Source: Cymbomonas tetramitiformis (Eukaryota > Chlorophyta > Pyramimonadophyceae > Pyramimonadales > Pyramimonadaceae). From it: a stretch of DNA of 64,000 nucleotides. This document shows, piece by piece, positions 11,301-23,760 of this stretch (its first letter is position 1; every line of letters starts with the position of its first letter). A program made the translations under genes and the position numbers. The stretch lies in NCBI GenBank assembly GCA_001247695.2, contig LGRX02034255.1, positions 50,190-114,189 on the forward strand, given 5' to 3'. The notes beneath the pieces are model-generated. The model saw nothing but the letters and a program-made list of their open reading frames with translations, had not been told where the DNA came from and did not search any database.

Positions 11301-14300
11301 AGCCTGTTTGCCCCTGCAGTGCAGTGTCTTGGGTGCTGCGACGTACAAGCCACTTTGCCGGGGACAGAATATCCTGAGATAGATAATGTGGCGGGATCTC
11401 TTGGTTGAGAAAGACATGAGGGACTTGTGGGGGGATTGGAGAGTTGTGGAGGAGGTGGGCGGTTGAATGGACTTCGTGTTAAGGACTGGCTACTGAGGCG
11501 GAGGGCAGTTCGGTGAAGCTGGGCGCAGGCCAGAAGGGTTGTGGTTTTGCAGCTGAGAGAGGCCACAGCTCTACGCTTCGCGAGGAATTCCATTGGATAT
11601 TGGGTTGACGAGTTGTGGCCGGGCATCATCAAGGTCACCGAGCGGGAGGTCAGGCTGCATGTTTGCGGAGGCACACCTGCAGCTGGTGATGAGCTTACGC
11701 AGGTTGAGGCGGATCTCGACGTAGCAGTTGAGTGCGGCGACGAGGGGAGAGAGCGGAAAGACGATAGCGAAGAGCATGCCATACCCCATGAGAATCATCT
11801 GTTTCATGTACTCATCCACCAGGTTGCTCTCGGGCTTGAACGCCTCCTCCCACGCGGCCTGCACTGCTCTGTCCTTGGTCGCCTGCATCCTCCCCCTCAG
11901 GGCAGGACTCCCTCGGACACGCGGGTGCCTTCGTATCCGCCTCCTTCCTCACGCAGACGGCTGGTTGGTTGGCTGGTTGGACAAGCTGGCAGCTGCCACC
12001 AGCTTGGGTACTGCGGCAATATAACTCAATGGTGCATACAGATGATAGACCGGTGATTCAGCGCAGGTTCAGATCGTAAGGTCAGAAGACCATCCAGCAG
12101 CTGTGCTTCAAAGAATGGACGGAAAAGATGAACGCTGGAGCACTGGAGGAATGGCCGGAGCTGGCGCGGGGGCACGGAACTGAGCTGCCGAGGAAGCGGA
12201 ATGGGCGCTCGAAGGGTGGCAAAGGCACGCACTCGGTGCTTCAGTTCAGTCTCCACCGACGTCGCTCCAGTGATCCCTTTCATCACACTACTGACCTGGC
12301 GCCATCCAACCTCCAAAGCGTGAGCCACACCAGCGGGGGGAAGATCAGCTGTTCTCGACCGTCAGTCCAGGCAGTGCGTCGGTGAAAAAGTAATGGAGGA
12401 GAAGAAAGAAGCCCAAGATGGCCGAGTATAACAGTCTCAAAACGCACACGCGTTCAGGGTGCGGCAGAGTGAAGGGTAGGGAAGGACCCGGCGGTCAATT
12501 GCGCCGGTGGTGAGCCCGTAGAGCTCCTTCCCGCCACCTATCACGGACTTCCCCACCTGCCGCGGGATTTGACTGAGTCTCCTCGGCATCGCCGCGAGCG
12601 TCGAGCTTAGAGGCTCCGCCTCGATGATGCCGCTTCCACCCTTCGCCAACACTGGAGCCTCCCTCCGGCGCCCATGTCCTTCTAAAACTCGCGCTTCCTG
12701 TGCGCGTCCGGAAACTGAAGTTGGATTGCCGGCCACCTCGGCGCTCCCTGGCATCGATCCCCCCTCCTCTCTGATCGCCTCCCCCCCATCAACCTCGGCT
12801 TTCCCCAATGCTGAGTCCTCTGCCCCCTTCCCCGTCTGCTCTTCCGCTTCCTCATTCTCCTCTTTCGCGCAGATCGTGGAGATGGAGTGATCTGAGTATC
12901 GACCCGGAATCTGGGAGCTGCTGCCGCGAGGAGAGTTGATGTCGCCCTCGAGCGCGTTGCTGTCCGTTGCCACCTGTCCACACCCACCCACCCAGCGACG
13001 ACGCGTCAGCTCCCGCCAGAGATTGAAAAAATTGCCTGCCTGAATTGGCGCGGCACAGTTGCGCGTGCCACGGCTCCAGGCGCGGCGCTGATCTCACACG
13101 CTCTCGCACCTTGGCCTCAACTGCAGTCACCTTATGCTTCAGCCTCGCGCACCTCTTCTGCACCCCACGCAGCTATCAGGCCGGTGCTCCCTCCGTCGCG
13201 CGGTGTCCCCAGCGCGCCGCTTGCTTTGCACTCGTTGCATGTCCGCGCGCGTCACGCACATCTACCACGGCATGCCACCGCGCGTCACACACATCTACCA
13301 CGGCATGCCACCGCGCGTCACACACATCTACCACGGCATGCCACCGCGCGTCACGCACATCTACCACGGCATGCCACCGCGCGTCACACACATCTACCAC
13401 GGCATGCCACGGCACTTCCCTGCTTCCGTTAGACATCCACACCTACTGGCATCTCCCCACGGCCTTGCGCGGCGTGTGCACCTCGTTGCTCCTCAAGCCG
13501 CCGAGCCCCTCCTCTGCGATCTCCGCCGTGGAGGGCCTCTCGCTCAGAGGAAGGCCCCCCTGTTCCCCGGGCCGTGCTCCTGGCGATTCCGCCAGTGCTC
13601 CCCTGGCGGCCATGCCGAGCTGCTGTGGGACCTGGTGTACGCTCCCGCCACCGCGCGTCAGCTTCACAAATCTGGCGTCACCACAGAGCAGTCACCGGCT
13701 CCGCCAAGCGCTCCGAGAGAGCCTCCCCGGAGGTCATCTCAGCAGGGGGGGCTGGCACCCCACGCTACATACACCTGGCCACCGGACTACTGTATGCACG
13801 TGGAAAGGCAGCAGCATGGCAGCCTCCTCGGACCGACAGAGCTTCTGCACCAGAACAGATATACCCCTTCAAGGCGACCCCCCCGCGCCTGACGCCAAGG
13901 GACCTGCCGGTGATGCAAGCGAGCCCCTCACGGGGAACCCCCGCCAGCTGGGACCTGCAAATTCGACCAAACGCATCCTCAATCTTTGACGTAGCGAGCA
14001 CGTCAGAGTTCCCACACAATCTGATGGCTGGCGATGCAACGATTCGCACTATGGCCTAGCTTCAGGCTCTGCCCCCCTCCAGCCATTGCCGCACCGCCCG
14101 TCAGAAGAAGGGAGGGACAGCAGCAGCAGGAGGGCCGATCACCTCCGTCTGAAGATTCCGGCTCCTGTCCTGCTCCTCAAACCCACCCGCCCCACCCCAC
14201 AACAGCTCCTCTGATATCAGCTCCTCGTCATCCACCTCGACTTTCACGGTGAATTATCCTCAAGAGTTGAAGAAGGGGCTGAATCGTTGTTAGCCGCTGG

Positions 14301-17300
14301 GCGGGGCGGGGCTCATTGCCAATCGTGCAAGGGGCCCCTCTCTGTCCTCCAGTGTCTGATGACCGTTGAACCGGCGGCATCACACTCGTTCCAGCCAGCC
14401 AAAGCCACATATTGCCGTCCTGCTGTCTGATTGGTCCGGAAGAGTTGCTCACTGCCCAGGAGATACACTCACAGGCTACAGGTAAAGGCATGGCCTAAGA
14501 TTCTTTCAGAACGTTGCTTTAGTCAGTCCAGCAGTCGCCCACTCCTGGGATGGCGGCTTCGGCCAAGGGCAATATCCGGCTCCAGGCTCACGTGGGCGCC
14601 CCTTCTCCCCTTCCTGATCCGAGGTGGTGGGCGCAGGGGTTGCCACATCCGCAAACCCCGGTGTGACAGAAACGTCTTCTCCTGAGCCGCACCTTGCATG
14701 CCAGGGAGTCCGAAGTTTGCTGCTCATCACAGAGCTCATCACAGAGCTCATCACAGATTGGGCTGAAACCGTTGAGACCGCTGCTGGCCTATTTCTTTCA
14801 AGACTGGCCGAGCCGAGAGCGACCGCATCCCGTGAGGTGCATGACACACCACGAATACCAGTGGACGAGTCGCCTGGAGGCTCTCATCATGCCGGAGTCC
14901 TGCTAGTTGCCCAGCGCCCGCCGGCACCTCCTTCCAGCCTTCCACGTGGGTCCGAGTTTTTCTCTCAATCTTATCCGGACCGTGGTTGATTCCTACCCCG
15001 TTTCCAGAGCTCGAGCTGACCCCGGCTTTGCCCCCCGCTCGATCATTAATGACCTCAGACAACGTCCGGATGTTACTCAGGCCTCGGGTTTGAGCCGTTT
15101 GGGGAGGCGTCCGGGCTTCCATGTTCCGAGTTTTAAGCTCCGGTTGTCAAAGGGTTTCTTAAGGGCGATCCACAAGATCCGGCATTACCCCAAAAAAGTC
15201 AACACTCATACCAGGAGGCCCAATGGAGTCCATGCATCTGGCCCAGCCCGGCATTGGCACTCGGCGTATCGTGAGGGTGGCCAGTGTGTGGGGCAAAGGA
15301 CTGCGAAGCGAGTGAGAGGAGAGTCGGGGAGTACAATCATGGTCTTGAACAGCATCTGCACGCTTTCCGACGCGGCGCTCGGCAATCTACGCACGGAGGG
15401 GGACTTGGCATACGCCCCCTCGACGTTCTTAAAATAAATCTCCAGCCGCAGCTTCCACTCTTGCAGCACGTACAGCAGGTTGTCTGTCAAAAAGCACCGA
15501 ACAATCTGCAGCAGCCCAACCTGTATGCGCAATCCCTCCCTCCCCGCTGCTCCATTTTAGAGACCTTCCCCATCCTCAAGTCTGTCCGCTCAGCCACAGC
15601 TCCTCCACACTGTCACCCTACACCATACAGGAGCTGCGCCCGCTCTGCCATCCTCAAGTCTGTCCGCTCAGCCACAGCTCCTCCAAACTGTCACCCTACA
15701 CCATACAGGAGCTGCACCCGCTCTGTCATCCTCAATTCTGTCCGGCCAGCCACACAGCTCTCCACACTGTCACCCTACACCATACAGAGCTGCACCCCGC
15801 TCTGCCATCTCAAGTCTGTCCGCCTCAGCCACAGCTCCTCCACACTGTCACCCTACACCATACAGGAGCTGCACCCGCTCTGTCATCCTCAAGTCTGTCC
15901 GGCCAGCCAGCCTCCACACTGCTCACCTACACCATACAGGCTGCACCCGCTCTGCCATCCTCAAGCCTGTCCGCCAGCCACAGCCTCCACACTGTCACCC
16001 TACACCATACAGAGCTGCACCCGCTCTGCCATCCTCAAGTCTGTCCGCTCAGCCACAGCTCCTCCACACTGTCACCCTACACCATACAGGAGCTGCACCC
16101 GCTCTGCCATCCTCAAGTCTGTCCGCTCAGCCACAGCTCCTCCACACTGTCACCCTACACCATACAGGAGCTGCACCCGCTCTGCCATCCTCAAGTCTGT
16201 CCGCTCAGCCACAGCTCCTCCACACTGTCACCCTACACCATACAGGAGCTGCACCCCCTCTGCCATCCCCCTCCCTGCAAAGTGTGCATGGCAGCAGTGC
16301 CCCCACTGCCAGTCTTGGCCCCGCGCCGCTCCTCTTCTCTCGCTTGCGTGCACACTTCTCGGCGCTGCCCGGGATCCGCAGCCCCCACAGCCAGCAGAAC
16401 TGGAAGGGCAGGGAGGACGCTCTCTGTGTCTGAGGCCTCCGACAGCCTGAGGTAGGCTGAGGCAGGCAGGAGGCGAGAGGTCCTTTGCCGGAGCCAGCGG
16501 ATGAGCAGACCTGGACCAGCAGGGTCTGCTCCACCTCCGCCACCTTATCTTTCGGAATGCTCATGGTGTCCAGGTCAACGTATGAGAAGGCGGAGATCAG
16601 GATTCCCCCGAAGTACACGATGAACTGGAACGGAAAGATCTTTGCTACCGTATGCCTGTTGACCTGCAAGATACCGGTTGACCTGCCATGAGCCATGCGC
16701 GGCCTCCCACAGTCCCCCTCGTCGGCCTCCCACAGCCACCTTGGCGGCCTCCCACAGCCCCCACTCGTCAGCCTCCCACAGCCGCCTTGACGGCCTCCCA
16801 CAGCCCCCCTGTCGGCCACCTCAGCCCCCGTCGTCGGCCTCCCACGGCCCCCTGATGGCCTCCCACTGCCACCTTGATGGCCTCCCACAGTCCCCCTCGT
16901 CGGCCTACCACAGCGCCCCTCGTCGGCCTCCCACAGCCCCCCGTCGGCCTCCCACAGCCGCCTTGACGGCCTTCCACACAGCCTCCCCTCGCCGGCCTCC
17001 CACAGTCCTCCCCCGTCGGCCTTCCACAGCCCCCTCATGGCCTCCACAGCTCCCCTCTCCCACAGCCCCCCTCGTCGATCTCCCACAGTTCCCTACCCAC
17101 TTTCACACCGTGTCCCCTCCTCACTCGCGCCATCTCCTTGCCGGACCTACCAGACCTCCTTACAAGCGTTCATTTCAAAAAAGGTGCATAAGCTCCTGGT
17201 CTTAACCACACAGCAGGTTTCGCCCTGTTAGAGAGTCTTAGGCCAACCCCCTCAGCGAGTGTCGATCTCGAAAATAGGGCTGCTGGCCTCAACGAAGAAG

Positions 17301-20300
17301 CATCGGCTCCCTCGCGCCTGGTCAGCGGGTCCTCTCGGATGACCTACCTGATCGAAGGTCCGGTAATTCTCCCACTCGGTCATCTCATGCGCCAGCAGCT
17401 TATACAGGAAGTTGAACACGGGAATCAGCATGCCGTAAACAAGGACACTCCCCTGAAGACCTCCCAAAGCCAAACCCCACCCCAAGCCATCGCCTTTCCA
17501 TCACGGGGACGTGGATTTGCGAGGCAATCGTGGGGTGCCTTCGACCGAGCTTGGACTGACTGATCTCTCCACGCCTCAAAATCTTCCGGAGAATCCTCAG
17601 CTGATCCGCCTCCATTTCCCACGCCTCCTCCTCCTCCGCTTGGCCCCCTTCCCCCAACGCCTCCATCGTCCCGGCAGCCTCAATCCTTTCTCCATTAACT
17701 GTCTCCACGCCTTCGTAAGGACACTGACCGGCCACTGTCGCCTTGCCACGCGCATCCTGGGTGCCCTCTGCCTGCCTGCCCCTCAGCAGACGCGGCTCCT
17801 GCCCCAACCAGTGCCCCTCTGCAGTGCTGCCCGGCCTCGGCTGGAATTGCAGTCAGCACAGCATCCGAGGCGCAATAGCCACATGCGTAGGATGCACCAG
17901 AAGGGCACGGAGCGCTGAGAAGCGTGGAGCGCACCGCATACAGTTTAATCAGCTGCTTCATGTTCAAGTGGTCCACCTGTCGACACCCCGTCAGCTCCGC
18001 GGCTGGAATCAGAGCTTCACTTATGCATGAGGATATGCATCTGGCGTGAGAGGGAGGGGGGTATGGCTGTCTCCCGATCATTCGGACGGTACCAATGCTC
18101 CCTCAAGGCGCCGAGATTAGGCTCTGTGATTCTGACCATGCGGTGCCTACGCCTCTCTCTCTCGGTGAGCCAGGAACCGGGGCCTCAGGTGAGGTTACTT
18201 TTTTAAGTATGTTCGACTCGACGTGGAGAGTTTTGGTTGGCCGGAATTATGCTGGGCGAGGGAGGGTGTGGACAGGGAGGGAAGGGGGCGCTGGTAGTGA
18301 GGGATCCGGCAGGTGGGGTGCTGCTCGCGGACGGACCTCTTCTTCATATGATCTCTCCGTTAACCAGAACGTGGCATACAAGTTGATGAGCAGTATCAAC
18401 AAGATGCACAGCAGTAGCGTCCACGTCAGCACCTGCTTCGTGAGGCGGTACTGCCTTGGATAATATGATTTCCACTCCCCTGTGTTGTATTGAAATCTGT
18501 GCCACCCCTCACCCCTCACTGAACCTCCTGATGGCAGTCTATCGAACCCCCTGCGGGTAAGCAGTGCATCACGGGAGTGCTGACGTGTCCACGCCGCCGC
18601 ATGTCCAAGTGGCACCACGTGTCGCTGCCTGATCATCCTGACGGTCTTGCTCCTGGAGCGCCACATGTCGCTGCCCAAGCAATTGGAACGAGGGTAGCAC
18701 GTGCAACGGAGGAGATGACGGCACAGTGCGCACGCCGCAAGCCTCAGCCGATGCAGATCCTGCGAATGGGACCCCCAGGTGGGCGTGAGCCTAAACAGTC
18801 TAGGGCGGGGGGGGTCACGGCAGGAGGCCTGCACGCGGATATCGGAGTTGGCTTAGAAGTGTGCAGCTTGCGGCTCGAGCGAGGCTCGGAGCCGGGCGGG
18901 GAGCGGGCGACCTCCACACAGTGTTGTTGAAGGTCCAGGAGCTGAAGTTGATGTGGAACGCGGGGCGGAGGCGCGGAAATTGGTCGATTTGCTTAGATGT
19001 GCCCCACCAGAAGGAGTACTCCCGCTCCTTTCTGAACCACATCTGCCGCAAGCCCGGCCGCCGGCAGGTAGCCTCAGCGGAACGATGTCTGCCGCCAGCC
19101 CGGCGCAGCTCCCTGTCGGGCGCGAATGGGGAGGCAACGCCGCAATGCCCGCGGCTCGACACACGCACCTCTATGAAGTAGGCTCCCCAGCAGCACATGA
19201 AGAGAGCATGGAGGCACCCGCAGTAGAATTTGGTGGTGGCCCCCCACGGGGGGTGTATGGCATCCACGACAGGTGGGAACTGCTCAAACTCCCGGCTCAC
19301 CGCCCTTCCCGACTCAATAAACGAAGCACACTCAATAAGCGCACGCCCGAGCTATGCGAGACTGGCCGGGCCCTGAGAACTTCTAGGAGGGAACGAAGAG
19401 GGGTGAGCAGAGCCTACTGGATACACGCACGCTAGGGCAGAGCGCACTGTGCCTCCCGAAGCGAGGGGTAGAGTCAACTTGATGCGGACAGCAGGAGAAT
19501 GCTCATCGGATCGCCGCAAGCGCCACGCCCTCGTCGCCCCCTCGTCACCCCATCGGAGGCCTGATCAGAGTGCACAGAGTGCAGTCGGTTCGGGGTTGGG
19601 GAGAGCAGGGATCGGCGGCCTGGGTCCCGACCATGGCAAGCAGCACGCCCATGACAGCCGGCAACTGCAGCGCTTTCCCCACGTATGCCTGGAACGCGAA
19701 GTAGAACGCCACCTGCATGGCGGGGGGGGAGGGGGGTATTAATGTAGGAGTTATTTGGTCCACGGATGTGTGGGATTTCTCTGTATTTAGGGATGCTTCC
19801 AGTTTGACATTTTAGTTAGGGATTTTCTGTGGGCATTGCAAAGCCTTGGACGCTTCGAACACCTGTCACAACATTGGCATAGCCTTTTGATGGATTCCGC
19901 ACCTCTTCCCCACAGTAAAAGCGAATGTCTTCCACGATGCTGTCGGAGGTGCGCAGAGGCCAGCTGCGCGTGGTCGCCACCTGCAGGACGCCGGGCGCTG
20001 CTGCAGCTCAGGGCATCGCGTGCGGGTCATCCCACTTATCCCACACCCTGGAAGGCGGGGCCCGTCCCCGCACCCTAGACCCTAGAGGGGCCTGGCCCCA
20101 AAGCGTCGAGGGGCCTGCCGGCTGGAACCTAGAGTGCGAAGAACTGCCTTCACGGCGAAGGTTATACAGGGAGCCGTCCTATTCAGCAGTCTGCACCACT
20201 GCCATTTGTGGTGTGCAGAGAGCCACCTTGTTCAGCAGCTGGTGTCGCCAGCGATCATCGTGCAGAGGAAAAAAGCCGTTGGCCGCTATAACGTTATCCT

Positions 20301-21831
20301 GTTGGCATCGCCGCGCGCACAGGGCCCGTGGTCGTTAGCCAAGCTCGGCGGAGACTGCGTCACTCGCCGCGCGCACAGGGCCCGTGGTCGTCAGCCAAGC
20401 TCGGCGGAGACTGCGTCACTCGCCGCGCGCACAGGGCCCGTGGTCGTCAGTCAAGCTCGCGGAGACTGCGTCACTCGCCGCGCGCACAGGGCCCGCGGTC
20501 GTCAGCCAAGCTCGGCGGAGACTGCGTCACTCGCCGCGCGGGCAGCCAAGCTCCGCTGCGTCACTCGCCGCGCGCACAGGGCCCGTGGTCGTCAGCCAAG
20601 CTCGGCGGAGACTGCGTCACTCGCCGCGCGCACAGGGCCCGTGGTCGTCAGCCAAGCTCGGCGGAGACTGCGTCACTCGCCGCGCGCACAGGGCCCGTGG
20701 TCGTCAGCCAAGCTCGGCGGAGACTGCGTCACTCGCCGCGCGCACAGGGCCCGCGGTCGTCAGCCAAGCTCGGCGGAGACTGATTCACTCGCCGCGCGCA
20801 CAGGGCCCGCGGTCGTCAGTCAAGCTCAGCGGAGACTGCGTCACTCGCCGCGCGCACAGGGCCCGCGGTCGTCAGCCAAGCTCGGCGGAGACTGCGTCAC
20901 TCGCCGCGCGCACAGGGCCCGCGGTCGTCAGCCAAGCTCGGCGGAGACTGCGTCACTCGCCGCGCGCACAGGGCCCGTGGTCGTCAGCCAAGCTCGGTGC
21001 AGACTGCGTCACTCGCCGCGGGGATGGACCTCGGGACACGCGCTGCACGGTCCAAGGTGATCTCAGGGTTGCTCCAGACTCCGAAGTGTGACCCTTGACC
21101 TCCTCGACTCGAGCCGTCCACGCGTCACGGATTGTTCTCATTGGCCGGCCCTAGTTGGCCCACGAATAATTCGATGCTTCAAAGCTCCTCTCCGCTCTCA
21201 GACACCAGGTGACTCCGTCTCTGGCCGCCCGCGCGGCTCAGCGTGGGGAAGCATGAATCGCCCATGATGCCGACTTCCGCGATCTGCAAGCACTTCACCG
21301 AGGCCGCTGCATGCCGCACGCCACACAGCGCAGCGGCGTGAAACATAGCGCAGTGACTTGAGACACAGCGCAGCGGCATGAGACACAGCGCAGCGCCATA
21401 CGATACAGGGCAGCGGCACGAGACACAGCGGAGCGGCATGAGACACAGGGCAGCGGCACGAGACACAGCGCAGCAACATGAGACACAGGGCAGCGCACGA
21501 GACACAGCGCAGCAACATGAGACACAGGGCAGCGGCACGAGACACAGCGCAGCGGTACGAGACACAGCGCAGCAACATGAGACACAGCGAAGCGGCATGT
21601 TGCTCTTTCCATGACTCCTGCATCTCAGGCTACCCCAGCAACGCCCACCTGGACTTCTTGCATGATGTCCACGCCGCAGCCAAAATCGGGGTCCTTCACC
21701 AAGGCAGCCACAACCCGTATGCGGTCCGAGGGGGTGAGTATCGCCGCGTCACACTCCCCCCCTTCCTTGAGCTGTGCTTCCTCCTCATCAAAGTCATGGA
21801 AAATCCCCCCAGCTTCGCGAGCTTTCTTTAA
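8399..21831 (-). CDS. Anoctamin/TMEM16-like membrane protein (14 exons recognised, 5' end missing)
   Basis: Exons in transcript order: 21831-21649, 21283-21206, 19980-19903, 19712-19632, 19279-19169, 19042-18912, 18496-18337, 17976-17935, 17452-17348, 16663-16511, 15520-15395, 11882-11677, 8973-8878, 8612-8399. All junctions are GT-AG with matching phases (0 or 2); they total 1764 nt, or 587 residues plus stop. Family motifs in order: FYCGEE|VAFYFAFQAYVG, a KEREYSFWWGT region, WKSYYPRQYRLTKQ before a membrane segment, YKLLAHEMTEWENYRTF, AKIFPFQFIVYFGGI, MGYGMLFAIVFPLSPLVAAL, VEIRLNLRK, IARSIGIWASIL, and TEHLLMVVIVSV with IIPRTPKWIR at the C terminus. Known for the family: calcium-activated chloride channels and phospholipid scramblases, ten transmembrane helices, dimeric. 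Exon positions for the first two exons are less certain, and the start codon was not found. The size suits a short, fungal- or plant-type anoctamin. Confidence 0.88.
8974..11676 (-). other. Anoctamin-like gene, intron between exons 12 and 13
   Basis: 2.7-kb intron. It contains a ~46-bp tandem array (about 9300-9545, five copies), a dispersed repeat at about 9543-9800 that recurs at 39383-39668, and a diverged pair of segments (9130-9300 and 9960-10190) that both carry TGATTGGCC and GAGGGAAGGGCA-type blocks. The stretch 10.2-11.3 kb is very C-rich and gives long proline/serine-rich ORFs without a recognisable domain. Confidence 0.6.
11883..15394 (-). other. Anoctamin-like gene, intron between exons 11 and 12
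   Basis: 3.5-kb intron, the longest in the gene. It carries a 33-bp minisatellite (about 13245-13409, five copies). The ORF through it repeats an 11-residue unit and is a repeat artefact. I looked for further exons and found none with family motifs; the flanking exons join in phase 0. Confidence 0.55.
15560..16265 (+). repeat. 78-bp minisatellite in an anoctamin-gene intron
   Basis: About nine copies of a ~78-bp unit with core CACACTGTCACCCTACACCA. Several units have small deletions, mostly in the middle of the array. It lies within the intron between exons 10 and 11 (16510-15521) of the minus-strand gene. Confidence 0.9.
16685..17085 (+). repeat. Short CG-rich tandem array (GGCCTCCCACAGCC core)
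   Basis: Irregular ~21-bp units, sometimes paired as ~42 bp, in the intron between exons 9 and 10 of the anoctamin-like gene. The glycine- or proline-rich ORFs here come from the repeat. Confidence 0.85.
20308..21020 (+). repeat. 56-bp minisatellite (about 12-13 copies) in an anoctamin-gene intron
   Basis: Units share CGCGCACAGGGCCCG and CAAGCTCGGCGGAGACTGCG. The 56-nt period is not a multiple of three, so three overlapping ORFs cycle through all frames with a 56-residue repeat; this marks them as non-coding. The array lies between exons 2 and 3 of the minus-strand gene. Confidence 0.92.
21320..21598 (+). repeat. ~20-bp minisatellite in an anoctamin-gene intron
   Basis: About 13 units with core GAGACACAGCGCAGCGGCA. 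It sits between exons 1 and 2 as recognised here. Cysteine-rich minus-strand ORFs across it are artefacts. Confidence 0.88.
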
Positions 21832-22323
21832 CTGAGAGCTCTCTGCAAGGCAAAAGCCGGCTCCCACCGGCCGACCCACTCCCTTCAGCGCGCAGCAGTC
21901 AGCTTGGCGCCTGGCTCGTCCGCGAGCCCCAATGCACACCGGCGCAGGCAGAGCTACAGAGAGAGGAGCCGTTGGGAGAGTGTGGGCTCGCACCTCCTGG
22001 ATGGGGGTTTATGACCTTCGTGCGCTGAAAGCATTCGCGGATGCTCGTGCTATAGGGTATCCAGCTGCCTCCCAACGAGTTCACTACCCTCTGCGCACCA
22101 CACGGGCCCGGGCCACGTCAGCTCTCCAGATGGAATCGAGCGCCGTGTCTCGGCTTTTGGATTCCTGCTGCACCGAGAGAGTGCACAAAAGCGCGTGAGC
22201 CGGCCAATGCCTGCCGACAGTGGAGGCAAGGCTCCACCTTATGCAGCCCCATCAGCTCCGCGCCATCCTCTAAGGTTTCCTGCCATCAACCCCCCCGACC
22301 GCCCCAACCCCCCTCGGTTGTTT
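21832..22323. other. Spacer between the anoctamin-like gene and the DIRS element
   Basis: Should hold the 5' exon(s) and promoter of the minus-strand anoctamin-like gene, but I could not pick a convincing first exon. The left end of the DIRS element is only about 490 bp upstream of the first recognised exon, so the insertion may lie in the gene's 5' region. Confidence 0.4.
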
Positions 22324-22746
22324 TGTTCAAATTGGAGTGCAACAGAATTTTTGTGGTTTCAGACTTTCAGAATCCGTGACTCCTGCTGCAGTTGAGCCGA
22401 ATGACACATGTAGCACCGTGACACAAACAGGATGTACAAGTAGCCGCGAAGAGACACGCCTGTTCAGCTCTGTCCCTTTTGCTCTTGCAAACAGGAACTT
22501 CACGGGTACCTACGGTACTCTGTGAGGCACACTGCAAATCTGATTTTGTAAAAAATTCTTCACCTGTTTCACCTGTAAACAGTAGAGTAGGTAGTGACAA
22601 GACCACTAGGTTGTACGACAGCGATCGGACGACGACGGGAGATCTAGCAGCGAAGTCGCGGGGACGGCGTTACGACTTCAAACGACGGCTTCACATCGGC
22701 TACAACAGTACGATTGACTCCACTGGGACTCCTTTGAGGGGCAAAA

Positions 22747-23760
22747 ATGTCGGGAGGTTCTAAGAACAAGGATCTAGAGGATTTCCCACCCCTCCCGGGG
22801 AAGCCAGACATCGGGCAGGCTTCCCCTTCCCCCGCAGCACTGTTCACACAGGACGTGCTGATGCAACAAATTCTGTTGATGCAACAGCAGCAAGGGGAGC
22901 TGCTGGAGATGCAGAGGCAGCAGGCAGAGGAGCATCGCCTGCTGCGTGGTGAGCTTCACCGACAAGCACAGATTAACGTGGAGTTGGAGGCGAAGGTGGC
23001 AGCGAAGCCTGGGACATCGGACCCGGACACCGTGGCCAAGGCCGCCGAACAACTTCTGGAGAGAAGGAGGAAGCTGGCGTACGTGCCAGCAGCCTCGGTC
23101 AACCCGTTCCCGCCGAGGCCGGCTACACTGACATCGAGGATGCCTCAGTTGTACGAGCTGCACGGCAGCAAGACGTACGACGCCCTCTCCAAGAAGTCCA
23201 ATTCCTCAATGAAGTACGAATGCCTGGTTCTGGCTCCGGCGCTGTCTTATTTGCACGACGTGGTGTGCGAATGCAACGAGACGTTGGACGTGAACGAGGA
23301 CTGCGAGTTGTCGGGCAGCGAGTGGCAAAAACGTTTCCACGCAGTGACCAACTCTGTGCACGGCGTGTACGCGATGCTGTGCAACAGGTGGACGATGCTG
23401 GAACTGCGCGGGCAGCTGGAGTAGGAGCCTGGATCTTCACAGCGAGGAGGATCTGACGCTCTACGTGCGAAACTGTAGTTCGTGGAGGACAGAGTCTACC
23501 AGGCAGCGGACGGCGTGGTGGCGGACGAGGTGTTGCAGCAGTGGCTGAACGACTTTGACAAGAACCGCGGCAAGGCAATGTTGAGCCTTACGTCAAAAAA
23601 TGCAGCGAGTGCGGAGACGCGGGCCGTGAAAGATCACCGGGACCGGGACCAGCGCTGGAAGGAGAACGAGAGGCGTAAGAAGAACGATGAGAAGGACGGT
23701 AAGAAGCCTACCGACAAAGGCGGCAAGGGCCGGGGCGGAAAGCCCGCGGCCGATGTGTGA
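22747..23760 (+). pseudogene. DIRS element gag-like ORF (frame-broken)
   Basis: Opens at ATG 22747 (MSGGSKNKDLEDFPPLPGK) with a glutamine/glutamate-rich probable coiled coil at about residues 40-85 and no zinc knuckle seen. The frame stops at 23424. Between 23410 and 23475 the likely continuation (LHSEEDLTLYVRN) is in another frame, and the original frame resumes at about 23482, ending in a lysine/glycine-rich tail at 23760. The simplest reading is one gag protein with a pair of compensating frameshifts in this copy; programmed frameshifting is possible but two shifts make decay likelier. It overlaps the start of the RT frame by 4 nt. Confidence 0.7.

Noticed and set aside
13045..13989. 314-codon ORF on the + strand
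   Set aside because: It crosses a 33-bp minisatellite and low-complexity intronic DNA of the anoctamin-like gene; no domain.
15284..17086. Long ORFs on both strands (388 and 293 codons)
   Set aside because: Products of 78-bp and ~21-bp tandem arrays. Only the short parts matching real anoctamin exons on the minus strand are coding.
20134..21091. Long arginine/alanine-rich ORFs of up to 308 codons
   Set aside because: They arise from a 56-bp repeat read in all three frames in turn, inside an intron of the minus-strand gene.
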